Source: a bacterium (GTDB lineage: Bacteria > Actinomycetota > Acidimicrobiia > Acidimicrobiales > Bin134). Taken from it: a stretch of DNA of 53,173 bases. The notes beneath the pieces are model-generated. The model did no database searches. It saw only the letters and a list, made by a program, of their open reading frames with translations, and was not told the DNA's origin. The stretch lies in NCBI GenBank assembly GCA_026705465.1, contig JAPPAP010000015.1, positions 1 through 53,173 of the forward strand, written 5' to 3'. Positions 8,237 to 16,050 of the stretch are shown here, one piece after another. The translations under genes and the position numbers were made by a program. Each line of letters begins with the position of its first letter. The first letter of the stretch is position 1.

Positions 8237-11200
8237 TCAGCCGCCAGCAGAGTCGAGGAGGGACTCCAGTTCCTCGATAAGGCCGTCGAGCGTACGGCGG
8301 TCCTCGTCGATGGACTCCTGGGTGGCCCGCAACTCCGAGATGAGCTCAGTCAGGGCCTGACGGGTGTCTTCGTCCATGGGCACTGCGTCGATGGGTGCCT
8401 CTTCGGAAGGCGATGGCGCCGAAGTGGGCGCGGGGGCAGGCTCTCCAACAGCGGGCTCGCCTGTTTCCGGTTCTGTCGGCTGGGTGGGCAGCACAGAGAG
8501 CCCGTCGGGATCGGAGAGAGCGGCCAGAGCCTCGTCCAATGTGGGGCGGATTCGGAGTATGAAATCGTCGTCGTTGCCGAGACCGGCAATCACCTGCTTC
8601 ACCTGGGGCAGTTCGGTCTCCCCGGTGGCCTGGACGTACACGGGACGCACGAACAACAGCGAGTCGCCCACCGGGATCATCAGGAGATTCCCCTGAAGAA
8701 CCGTGGATCCTTGCTGGTTCAGCTGGGTGAAGGCGTCGGCGATCTCGGTGTCAGCCTGGATCTTGGCGTCCACGATGCTGGGACCGGGAATGCTGGTGCC
8801 GGGCACGGTGTAGACCACGAGCTGCCCGTAGTCGCCCAACTCACCGTTTTCGCCGACGTCGCTCTTGGCGGCAATGAACGCCGTTAGCTCCTTCCGCTCG
8901 TCTTCGTCGTCGCCCGACCCGGACACGGGGACAAACGTTCGGAAGATCACGAAGCTCGGATCCTCCTCCTCGGGGAGCTGGAGGAGCTGGTAGAACGGAC
9001 GGATTCTCCGCTCTAACTGGCGGGTGGCCGCGGCGGTGGCCGTCTCCTCAGCGGCAATGGCTTCGGTCAACTCGTCGACAAAGGTCCGGGCGGTGATGCG
9101 AGTGCCCGGATCCTGGGCCACGGCCCAGGTCACCGAGTTGGCGTAGAAGGTCTCGGGGTCATCGATGAAGTAGCGAGCCCACATGGAGGTCTGCACCCGG
9201 AACAGGTCCTCGGGGTAGCGCAGATGGTTTTTGAGATCGAGGGACATCTCCTCGAAGTCCTCGAACAACCCAGGGAAGATCTTCTGCCAGGCCTGGATGA
9301 TGGGATCGTCTGGGTCGATCACATAGAAGGTGGTGGTGCCGTGGAAGGCGTCGACTACCACCTTCACCGAGTTGCGGACGTAGTTGAAGTCTTTGCGCAG
9401 CCCGCTTTCCAATGGCAAATCGCTTGTGTCGGGGGTCTGGCCGTAGGGATACCGGTTGCTGGTGGTATAGGCGTCGACGATGTAGAACACCCGACCGTCG
9501 GAAACCACCGGATAGGGATCGGCGTCCAGTTCTAGGAACGGGGCCAGGTTCTGCACCCGAAGGCGGAGGTCACGATTGAAGATGATCTTGGAGTCGCCGT
9601 CCACGAAGCCGGAAATCAGCGGGTTGATGTCGCCGAAGCGCAAGGCGAATGCCGATTGTCGGAAGAAACTGCCGATGCCCACTCCCGCTTCCCCGTCGTA
9701 CTCAAACGGAACAGTCTCGTTGGCCTCGGTGTAGTCCACTTCGGGAATCGAAGCCCCCACGATGGCGTATCCGGTGAGGTTCTCGCCGATATAGAGCTGC
9801 GGCCGGTCCAACTCGAAGTCGGCGCTGGCCACCACCGGCACATCGCCGACCACGAAGTCGGGCGATCCCTGGGTGGTGACCGAATTCACCGGGGCCACTG
9901 CCACGCCATATCCGTGGGTGTACTGGACATGGCGACCCTCCCAGGACTGCTGGGGAACGTCGGCCACGTTGAGCTGTCGGGCACCGATAACCACCTCGGT
10001 GATTTCGCCGTCGATCTCGTAGCGGTCGACGTCGACCTCGCTGCCAAAGGTGTAGAACGTGCGCTCAGACTGCTCCACTTGGAAGGCGTTGGGCACGATG
10101 TCGGGATCCAACAGCCGGATGTTGCGCACGCTGGTGCTGTCGGCCAGCTCCTGGGCGGTTATGACCGTATCGGGTCCTAACTCGCCGCCGAACTCACGGG
10201 TGATCACGTTGTCAAGGCCCAGGGCGTGACGGGTGGCCTCGATGTTGCGCTCGATGTAGACGGCCTCTTTCTGGGACTCCTCCGGTTCGGCCTGAAACCG
10301 CTGGATGATGGCGGGATAGATCGCGCCCATCACGATGGCCACCACCATCCACAAACCCACTGCGGTCACCGGCAGCACCCAACCCCGCTGCCAGATGTTG
10401 ATCACTAGCAGAACCGCCGACAGCACCGAGATCAACAGCAGCAGGTTCATAGCGGGAAGCTGAGCATTGATATCGGTGAACGTGGCGCCGTCCACCGGGC
10501 CCCGAGATGAGAAGTTGAGGCCGAACCGGTCGTAGTAGTAGCCCACGGCCCGAACCAGGGCGATCAATGCCAGCAGGACCGACAAGTGGACCTTCACCTG
10601 GGGGGTGACCCGCTGTCCGGTGGTCTGCACCCGGATGCCGCCGTTCACGTAGTGGGCGATGGCGGTGATGACGGCCACGATGATGAGGGCCCGGAAGAAC
10701 CAGCTGATCAGGAACTGGATGAACGGCAATTGGAAGACGTAGAACCCGATGTCCTTTTTGAACTGCTCATCATTGATGCCAAAGTCAACGCCGTTGAAGA
10801 ACAGCATCGCCTTCTGCCATTCCCCACCGGTGCCACCGCCCACAATGAGGGCGAACAGCACCGCTATCACCACGCTGACCAGTCTGCGGCGGTGGCCAAC
10901 CGCATCGTGATAGTGGCGAATCAGCTCCTCTTCTGGACCAGGTGGGCGAGTAGCGGGGGCCAGGCGGTCGGCAATGGCCAAGTTGGAGTACATGAGGAGG
11001 AAGAAGATGGCGATGAAGATGACCGACAAGACGATCTTGTAGACGAGGATCTCGGTCCAGACATCCCCGTGGCCCAGGGAGTCGAACCACAGGTAGTCGG
11101 TCCACATGCGGGCCATGCCCCGCAGCGACAAGATGGCGGCCAGCAACACCACCAGGATGAGTCCGGCGATGATCTTGGATCGGCGCGAGAAGCGCGGTCG

Positions 11201-11242
11201 AGATGGCGGACGCGGCCTGAACACATCTCGGGGATTTCGCAT
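8237..11242 (-). CDS. UPF0182 family integral membrane protein
   Basis: Large protein of 1001 residues. The first 350 or so contain seven membrane segments, starting with KIIAGLILVVLLAAILSLRG. The remainder is a long predicted extracytoplasmic domain. The C-terminus has a Pro/Ala/Glu-rich linker and a short coiled coil of about 35 residues. Length, topology and motifs such as RMWTDYLWFDSLGHGDVW are those of the conserved actinobacterial and cyanobacterial UPF0182 (COG1615) family, whose function is unsettled. It is the last gene of a three-gene run with a DivIVA-like protein and a YlbL-type protease, with gaps of only 12 and 10 bases. The YlbL-UPF0182 adjacency is also known in mycobacteria (Rv3194c-Rv3193c). 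Confidence 0.9.
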   Translation of the reverse strand: MRNPRDVFRPRPPSRPRFSRRSKIIAGLILVVLLAAILSLRGMARMWTDYLWFDSLGHGDVWTEILVYKIVLSVIFIAIFFLLMYSNLAIADRLAPATRPPGPEEELIRHYHDAVGHRRRLVSVVIAVLFALIVGGGTGGEWQKAMLFFNGVDFGINDEQFKKDIGFYVFQLPFIQFLISWFFRALIIVAVITAIAHYVNGGIRVQTTGQRVTPQVKVHLSVLLALIALVRAVGYYYDRFGLNFSSRGPVDGATFTDINAQLPAMNLLLLISVLSAVLLVINIWQRGWVLPVTAVGLWMVVAIVMGAIYPAIIQRFQAEPEESQKEAVYIERNIEATRHALGLDNVITREFGGELGPDTVITAQELADSTSVRNIRLLDPDIVPNAFQVEQSERTFYTFGSEVDVDRYEIDGEITEVVIGARQLNVADVPQQSWEGRHVQYTHGYGVAVAPVNSVTTQGSPDFVVGDVPVVASADFELDRPQLYIGENLTGYAIVGASIPEVDYTEANETVPFEYDGEAGVGIGSFFRQSAFALRFGDINPLISGFVDGDSKIIFNRDLRLRVQNLAPFLELDADPYPVVSDGRVFYIVDAYTTSNRYPYGQTPDTSDLPLESGLRKDFNYVRNSVKVVVDAFHGTTTFYVIDPDDPIIQAWQKIFPGLFEDFEEMSLDLKNHLRYPEDLFRVQTSMWARYFIDDPETFYANSVTWAVAQDPGTRITARTFVDELTEAIAAEETATAAATRQLERRIRPFYQLLQLPEEEDPSFVIFRTFVPVSGSGDDEDERKELTAFIAAKSDVGENGELGDYGQLVVYTVPGTSIPGPSIVDAKIQADTEIADAFTQLNQQGSTVLQGNLLMIPVGDSLLFVRPVYVQATGETELPQVKQVIAGLGNDDDFILRIRPTLDEALAALSDPDGLSVLPTQPTEPETGEPAVGEPAPAPTSAPSPSEEAPIDAVPMDEDTRQALTELISELRATQESIDEDRRTLDGLIEELESLLDSAGG

Positions 11243-11254
11243 AACGAGTGGAGG

Positions 11255-12391
11255 TTAGTCTTTGCCGACTGAAGACTTCGCAGCGTCCTGTCCGGTATCC
11301 ACTTCCTCTTGCTCCCCTTCGCTTTGGGATCGCAGCCGAGCAAAGATGGCGTCCACATCTCGCTCATCCTCAACGCTGGAAAGAACGGGATGGTCGGCCG
11401 CTGCTTCCACAGGATCGCGCTCAACAGGGGGCAGCAGCGTCACCCCCTCTTGATCTGTCTCTCCTTCTCGGATCGTCACCCGTTCTTGGATCTCGTGGAC
11501 AGAGGCAACCGGCTCGACGCCGGAGGCAGGCTTGGAGTCACTGGCTTCGACCGGCTCTGGTTGGGCCTCTGCTTCGGAAACTGTGTTGGTTTCGGGAACC
11601 ATGCCCACTACCTGGGCATCATCCAACTCTGATAGCAAAGCCAGGTCGGTGGGCTCGGCTTCGTCCTCGATCCGGCGGGCGGCAGCATCGGCCAAGACTT
11701 TGGCCTCGGCCAACGAGAGCCTGGCCGTCTCCATCGACTGGTCGATGGAACTCCGGGCTTCGCTCAGCATGGATATGAGCTTGTCGCGGCCGGCGCGAAG
11801 CCTCTCTACCTGGGCACGGGCGCCCTGGCGACGCCGGGCCATGTCCCGCAGCACGGTGATACGGAGGGCTTTGGCCTGTTCCACGATCTCCCGGCCTTGG
11901 GCCCGGCCATGTTCTACCTCGGCCTCCGCCTGGTCTCGAGCCTCCTGGAGCAGACCTGCCACCGCCTGAGCTTGCTCGTACGCTTGCTCGAGCAATTCGG
12001 CAAGCTCTTCAGCTCCCGAGAATTCCTGGTGTGAGCGCAACTCCTCGAACGTTGTCTGGAGCTCTTCAGCCAACCGACGAGCCCGGGCCGCCATTTCGTC
12101 GGCTTCAGTCTGGGCTTGCCGGCGAGAAGCCTCCACCCCGCTGTCAAGCAGCTTGACGCCTTGCGAACTGAACTCAGACTCCGGCTCCGATTGCCTTTCA
12201 GCCTGGGCCACCTGCTCTCGAAGATCTCGAATTTGCTGTTGGCCCGCCTTGATCTGATTGCCCACCGACACCAAATAGGCTTGGACCTGCATTTGGTCGA
12301 AGCCCTTGCGGATGATGGCGAAACTCTGGCCGGACACCTGAGCAGGGTCCATCCGCTCAAAGGGAGTTTCAGAGGAGGGGCGCTCGGCCAT
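11255..12391 (-). CDS. DivIVA-domain-like coiled-coil protein
   Basis: Protein of 378 residues. Residues about 18-50 (VSGQSFAIIRKGFDQMQVQ then AYL) resemble the N-terminal DivIVA/Wag31 membrane-binding segment (FxxxxRGYDxxEVDxFL). Residues about 50-230 are almost continuous heptad-type coiled coil rich in Glu, Ala, Gln and Arg. The C-terminal 120 residues are acidic and low in complexity, with a short DVDAIFARLR motif near the end. Such proteins organise polar growth or division in actinobacteria. Its place between a protease and UPF0182, and near mreB, supports a cell-envelope role. It is not a canonical DivIVA, so the name is by domain only. Confidence 0.6.
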   Translation of the reverse strand: MAERPSSETPFERMDPAQVSGQSFAIIRKGFDQMQVQAYLVSVGNQIKAGQQQIRDLREQVAQAERQSEPESEFSSQGVKLLDSGVEASRRQAQTEADEMAARARRLAEELQTTFEELRSHQEFSGAEELAELLEQAYEQAQAVAGLLQEARDQAEAEVEHGRAQGREIVEQAKALRITVLRDMARRRQGARAQVERLRAGRDKLISMLSEARSSIDQSMETARLSLAEAKVLADAAARRIEDEAEPTDLALLSELDDAQVVGMVPETNTVSEAEAQPEPVEASDSKPASGVEPVASVHEIQERVTIREGETDQEGVTLLPPVERDPVEAAADHPVLSSVEDERDVDAIFARLRSQSEGEQEEVDTGQDAAKSSVGKD

Positions 12392-12401
12392 CGATGGGAG
12401 T

Positions 12402-13487
12402 TTACTTCCCTGCCAATGCGTCTAATGCCTCCTGCAAAGTCTCCACGCCCACCACCTGCATGTCGCCGCCAACATGCTCGAGGGCATCGCTCAGATTGGG
12501 AACGGGGACCAGCAGCAGATCCACACCGGCTCTTTCCGCGGCAATGGCCTTCTGATCGACCTCGCCGATGGCGCCCACCGAGCCGTCGAACGAGATCGTC
12601 CCCGTGGTCGCCACTTGCCGGCCGCCCATCAGCTCTCCGGGAGTCAACAGGTCGATGATGCCCAGAGTGAGGGCCAATCCGGCTGACGGCCCTCCGATCT
12701 TGCCGCTGTCGATGTCAATCTGCACGGGCAGATCCCCGATATCGACCCGCTCGCGCGCCCCCACACCGATCAGCGCTCGCCCAGGCTCATCGGGAGATTC
12801 GATGAGCTCGACCGCCACCGCTTCCACCTCCCCGCTGCCGGCTCGCTCCACGTCCAATACCACCGTCTGGCCCGCACTCCGCAGGGCAAGGACGTCGGCC
12901 AAGTCCTTCAAATCTGCGACAGGAACACCCACAATGCCTACGATCACATCGCCCCGCTCCAAGACCTCAGCGGCAGGTGTCCCAGTCATCGCCTCGGCCA
13001 CGATGACTCCAGAGGCATGACGGGGAATCTCATAGCCCAAGTGCTCCAGCGCCACCACAACCGCGGTGTGCTGGGAAGACTCCATTCGCAGTTCGTTGAG
13101 CCGGCGCAGCTCGTCGCGGGTGCCATCGCCGGTGAACGTTTGCTCCGGCTCGATGTCGACTCCTGACTCAAATTCGGCGCCGATTCGCTGCCAGATGTTC
13201 AACCGCTGGCTCACCTTCACAGTCACCAGGGCAATCTCGCTTTCCGGAGGGTAAACCTCAGCACCGGAAATGGTGACCCGCGACGGCACTTCTTCCACAG
13301 AGCCGGGCCGTACTGCTACCTGATCGGTGTGCCAGAAGGTGAACACCACGGAAGTGACAACCAGCAGGAAGATCAGTACGGATACGGGGAGCAACCAGCG
13401 CAAGTTGCGCCGCCACCAAGACGACGCTCTGCCATCGATGGGTGGAACTACTCCAAACTCGACAGGAGAAGTGGTGCCGCGAGTCAT
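12402..13487 (-). CDS. YlbL-type PDZ / Lon-like serine protease
   Basis: Membrane-anchored protease of 361 residues. One membrane segment at about residues 31-52 is followed by a linker, a PDZ domain at about 158-220 (GVIVAEAMTGTPAAEVL) and a C-terminal Lon S16 proteolytic domain. The catalytic Ser268 is in KIGGPSAGLALTLG and Lys313 in GEVDQKAIAAERAG, so the Ser-Lys dyad is intact. There is no ATPase domain, as in other YlbL proteins. The family degrades misfolded or regulatory envelope proteins. It heads the minus-strand operon with the coiled-coil and UPF0182 genes and diverges from the small membrane-protein gene at 13533. Confidence 0.88.
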   Translation of the reverse strand: MTRGTTSPVEFGVVPPIDGRASSWWRRNLRWLLPVSVLIFLLVVTSVVFTFWHTDQVAVRPGSVEEVPSRVTISGAEVYPPESEIALVTVKVSQRLNIWQRIGAEFESGVDIEPEQTFTGDGTRDELRRLNELRMESSQHTAVVVALEHLGYEIPRHASGVIVAEAMTGTPAAEVLERGDVIVGIVGVPVADLKDLADVLALRSAGQTVVLDVERAGSGEVEAVAVELIESPDEPGRALIGVGARERVDIGDLPVQIDIDSGKIGGPSAGLALTLGIIDLLTPGELMGGRQVATTGTISFDGSVGAIGEVDQKAIAAERAGVDLLLVPVPNLSDALEHVGGDMQVVGVETLQEALDALAGK

Positions 13488-13532
13488 AGCGGTGCCCGGT
13501 TTTGGGTGGGTGGAACTATCCTGGGTGAACCT

Positions 13533-13820
13533 GTGGTCGACTGGTCGCGCATTCGTATTTCCCCCTCCGACGATACTTGGAGCACGCTAAAAAGCTGGTG
13601 GCGGCAACGGTGGGAAGCGTGGCGGGAGGCGAGGGCGGAGAGGGACGTCTTGGCCTCCTACCGGGCTGATTACGGCGAAGAGGCGCGGTTTCGTTGGTGG
13701 CAGCGATTGCGGGCCGGTGTCGGCCTCTTCTTTGTGATCGCCTTGCTGGGAGCAGGGCTGACCTTGTTGGTGGGGCTTTTCTTCGTCAGTCTCACCATTG
13801 CCTTGGAAACACTGGTGTGA
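13533..13820 (+). CDS. Small membrane protein of unknown function
   Basis: I place the start at the GTG at 13533, giving 95 residues. The frame is open upstream but that part lies inside the divergent protease gene. The N-terminal half is very rich in Trp and Arg (WWRQRWEAWREARAER), and the C-terminal 35 residues form one or two hydrophobic segments (FFVIALLGAGLTLLVGLFF). Its TGA overlaps the GTG of the HEAT-repeat gene (GTGA), so the two are coupled and probably work together. A TATCCT hexamer at 13517-13522 could be its -10 element. I do not recognise a family. Confidence 0.55.
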   Translation: MVDWSRIRISPSDDTWSTLKSWWRQRWEAWREARAERDVLASYRADYGEEARFRWWQRLRAGVGLFFVIALLGAGLTLLVGLFFVSLTIALETLV

Positions 13821-14434
13821 GCGGGGACCCAGCAGCCCATCAGCACGCCCGCAAGATTCAACGCCGTGATGCGGTGATCGCCGGGCACTCCGGGGATGAG
13901 ACCACGGCTAGAGCAGCCCAGAATGTCGACGATCCCCAGGTGCGGGCGTCGGCACTCGGAGCCTTAGACCGGATGGGCGCGCTTACCGACGAGGAGTTGC
14001 AAATCGCGTGTAGCGATCGGTCACCGAAGGTGAGGCTGCGGGCTGCCGCCTTGACCGTTGGCCGCACAAACGTGTCGCCCGCCCCCCTCTTGGACGATCC
14101 GAGCGATGATGTCGTGGAAACCGCCGCATGGGCCTGCGGCGAGCGAGGATTTGAAGCTCTCGGTACCGTGACCCGGCTGGGAGAATTGGCCGCCGATCAC
14201 TCAAATCCCCTGGTGCGGGAAGCGGCCGTCGCCGCCTTGGGAGCGATCGGCCATCCTTCCGGACTCGAGGCCATTCTGAGGGCAACCACCGACCGGGTCG
14301 CGGTGCGCCGACGAGCGGTGCTGGCTCTGGCCCCGTTCGAAGGCCCCGAGGTGGAGGCCGCTCTGCGGCGGGCCGCCAAAGATAGAGACTGGCAGACCAG
14401 AGACGCGGCCGAGCTGCTCACCAGCCCCGATTGA
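13817..14434 (+). CDS. HEAT-repeat (PBS-lyase-type) protein
   Basis: Soluble protein of 205 residues built from about five helical HEAT repeats. Clear units include DDPQVRASALGALDRMG, SDRSPKVRLRAAALTVG, HSNPLVREAAVAALGAIG and DRVAVRRRAVLALAPF. HEAT scaffolds bind other proteins and have no catalytic residues. The start is taken as the GTG at 13817, which overlaps the stop of the small membrane protein. The frame is also open upstream to 13694, but that would run through the previous gene. It converges on mreB with a gap of 27 bases. Confidence 0.75.
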   Translation: MSGDPAAHQHARKIQRRDAVIAGHSGDETTARAAQNVDDPQVRASALGALDRMGALTDEELQIACSDRSPKVRLRAAALTVGRTNVSPAPLLDDPSDDVVETAAWACGERGFEALGTVTRLGELAADHSNPLVREAAVAALGAIGHPSGLEAILRATTDRVAVRRRAVLALAPFEGPEVEAALRRAAKDRDWQTRDAAELLTSPD

Positions 14435-14461
14435 GCCCTGGCCCACTCCCGTGAACCCGAA

Positions 14462-15457
14462 TCACTCCATGAACATCGCCTGTACGTCCTCGAAGGACTC
14501 CAGACAGCGGCCCGCCCCCATCACCACTGCCTCCAAGGGAGCGTCGACCAAGCTGACCGGTACTTCCGCGGCCTGAGACAGCCGATCGGCCAGTCCCCGC
14601 AACAGCGAACCGCCCCCCACCAAGTGGATGCCGTGGGTAATCACATCTTGAGACAGCTCTGGTGGTGCTTCCACCAGGCAAGCCACCACCGAGTCCACAA
14701 AGGCGGAGACTGGTTCGGCTATGGCTGTGCGCACCTCGAACGGCGACAGGACAATGGTCTCCGGCAAGCCGTTCATCAGATTGCGACCTCGAACCTCAGC
14801 ACTGCACTCGCCAGGAACGTAGGCCGCGGAGCCGATGGTGATCTTCACCTCTTCCGCGGTGCGCTCACCGATGGCAATGCCGAACTCGCGCCGAACAAAG
14901 GCCTGTATTGCGGCGTCGATGTCGAACGAGCCCACTCGGATGGCCTTGAGCGATATGACCCCGCCCATTGAGATCAACGCAGTCTCGCTGGTTCCCCCTC
15001 CAATATCCACCACCATGTTGCCTATTGGCTCGTGAATGGGCAGCGAGGCCCCAATGGCCGCGGCCAGCGGCTGCTCTATGAGCCGAGTCTCAGCCGCCCC
15101 GGCCCGACGGGCCGCCTCGACCACTGCCCGGCGCTCGACCGCGGTAATCGCCGACGGGACGCAGATGACCACCTTTGGACGGCTGAACCGGTTGACCCCT
15201 GCATCCATCAACAACAAGCGGATCATGCGCTGAGTCACCTCGAAGTCAGTGATGGCCCCTTTTCGCAGCGGGCGCACGGCCACGATGTGGGCTGGCGTTC
15301 GGCCGATCATCTGCCATGCCTCTCGCCCCATGGCCAGCACTTCGTTGGTCTTGCGGTTCAACGCGATCACTGAGGGCTCGTTCAGGATGATCCCTTGGCC
15401 GCGGGCATAGACCAGCGTGTTAGCCGTGCCCAGATCGATCGCCAAGTCTCGGGCCAT
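14462..15457 (-). CDS. mreB: Actin-like cell-shape protein MreB
   Basis: Protein of 331 residues with the actin-fold nucleotide motifs DLGTANTLVY (phosphate 1, from residue 8) and VVDIGGGTSE (phosphate 2), and an adenosine-site motif HLVGGGSLLRGL. Length and motifs are those of MreB rather than DnaK or FtsA. MreB filaments direct lateral wall synthesis at the inner membrane. It lies 3 bases downstream of moaE, so it is probably co-transcribed. The usual partners mreC, mreD and rodA are absent from this window, which is unusual. Many actinobacteria lack MreB, so its presence hints at a lineage that keeps it. Confidence 0.93.
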   Translation of the reverse strand: MARDLAIDLGTANTLVYARGQGIILNEPSVIALNRKTNEVLAMGREAWQMIGRTPAHIVAVRPLRKGAITDFEVTQRMIRLLLMDAGVNRFSRPKVVICVPSAITAVERRAVVEAARRAGAAETRLIEQPLAAAIGASLPIHEPIGNMVVDIGGGTSETALISMGGVISLKAIRVGSFDIDAAIQAFVRREFGIAIGERTAEEVKITIGSAAYVPGECSAEVRGRNLMNGLPETIVLSPFEVRTAIAEPVSAFVDSVVACLVEAPPELSQDVITHGIHLVGGGSLLRGLADRLSQAAEVPVSLVDAPLEAVVMGAGRCLESFEDVQAMFME

Positions 15458-15460
15458 GAA

Positions 15461-15952
15461 TCAGCTGGCCGACTCGCCCGCGGAATCAACCATCACCGCT
15501 TCGGAGATATGTTGAGCCTCCAAACCCCAGCTCTCGCCACCCGCCCAAGCCTCCTTCTTCCAGATGGGGACGGTGGCCTTCAACCCGTCGATGCAGAACC
15601 GGGCCGCGGCAAAGGCCTCCTCGCGATGGGGTGCAGAAACAGCCGCCACTACCGCCGACTCACCGATCTCTACCCGGCCCACCCGATGCAGTAATGCCAC
15701 CCGTCCGATTTCAGGCCACCGGACCCGAGCCTCATCGACCAACGTCTCCAAGCGGGGTGTGACCTGCTCCTCGTAGGCCTCGTATTCGAGCACGGTCACC
15801 CCCGGCCGACCCTCTGAATGGTCGCGGGCCGTGCCGCTGAACAGGACTATGCCGCCGCAATCAGGACGGCCCACCCAGGCGAGCACCCGGTCCAACGGCA
15901 ACGGAGCTTCGCTAAGCCCTATCCACACCTCAGCGGTCTCAGGCGGATTCAC
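15461..15952 (-). CDS. moaE: Molybdopterin synthase catalytic subunit MoaE
   Basis: Catalytic large subunit of molybdopterin synthase, which adds sulfur to precursor Z (cPMP) using thiocarboxylated MoaD. The family core is clear: GIVLFSGTARDHSEG, LEYEAYEEQVTPRL, HRVGRVEIGESAVVAAVSAPH and the active-site lysines in LKATVPIWKKEAW. The GTG at 15952 gives 163 residues, a normal length. A longer frame to 16069 would overlap the divergent gene. A TANNNT hexamer sits 6 bases before this GTG, supporting the start. No moaD is nearby. It is followed after 3 bases by mreB, a partner with no obvious functional link. Confidence 0.9.
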   Translation of the reverse strand: MNPPETAEVWIGLSEAPLPLDRVLAWVGRPDCGGIVLFSGTARDHSEGRPGVTVLEYEAYEEQVTPRLETLVDEARVRWPEIGRVALLHRVGRVEIGESAVVAAVSAPHREEAFAAARFCIDGLKATVPIWKKEAWAGGESWGLEAQHISEAVMVDSAGESAS

Positions 15953-15958
15953 AGACTG

Positions 15959-15964
15959 AGTGTA
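15959..15964 (-). promoter_or_regulatory. Probable -10 element for leaderless moaE transcript
   Basis: Read on the minus strand, TACACT fits TANNNT and lies 6 bases upstream of the moaE GTG. This spacing implies a leaderless moaE-mreB transcript. It sits in a 98-base divergent intergenic region that also holds a TAACAT element for the opposite gene. Confidence 0.4.
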
Positions 15965-16038
15965 AACCCTTCCCTCCCGTTTATTTCCAACACGGCAGCG
16001 ATCAGCGGTCACCCAATCGGAAGTTGAGGATATGCCGG

Positions 16039-16044
16039 TAACAT
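16039..16044 (+). promoter_or_regulatory. Probable -10 element for leaderless DUF2342 transcript
   Basis: TAACAT fits TANNNT and ends 6 bases before the GTG at 16051. No Shine-Dalgarno sequence is present. The arrangement mirrors that of the divergent moaE promoter. Confidence 0.4.
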
Positions 16045-16050
16045 CAGTGC

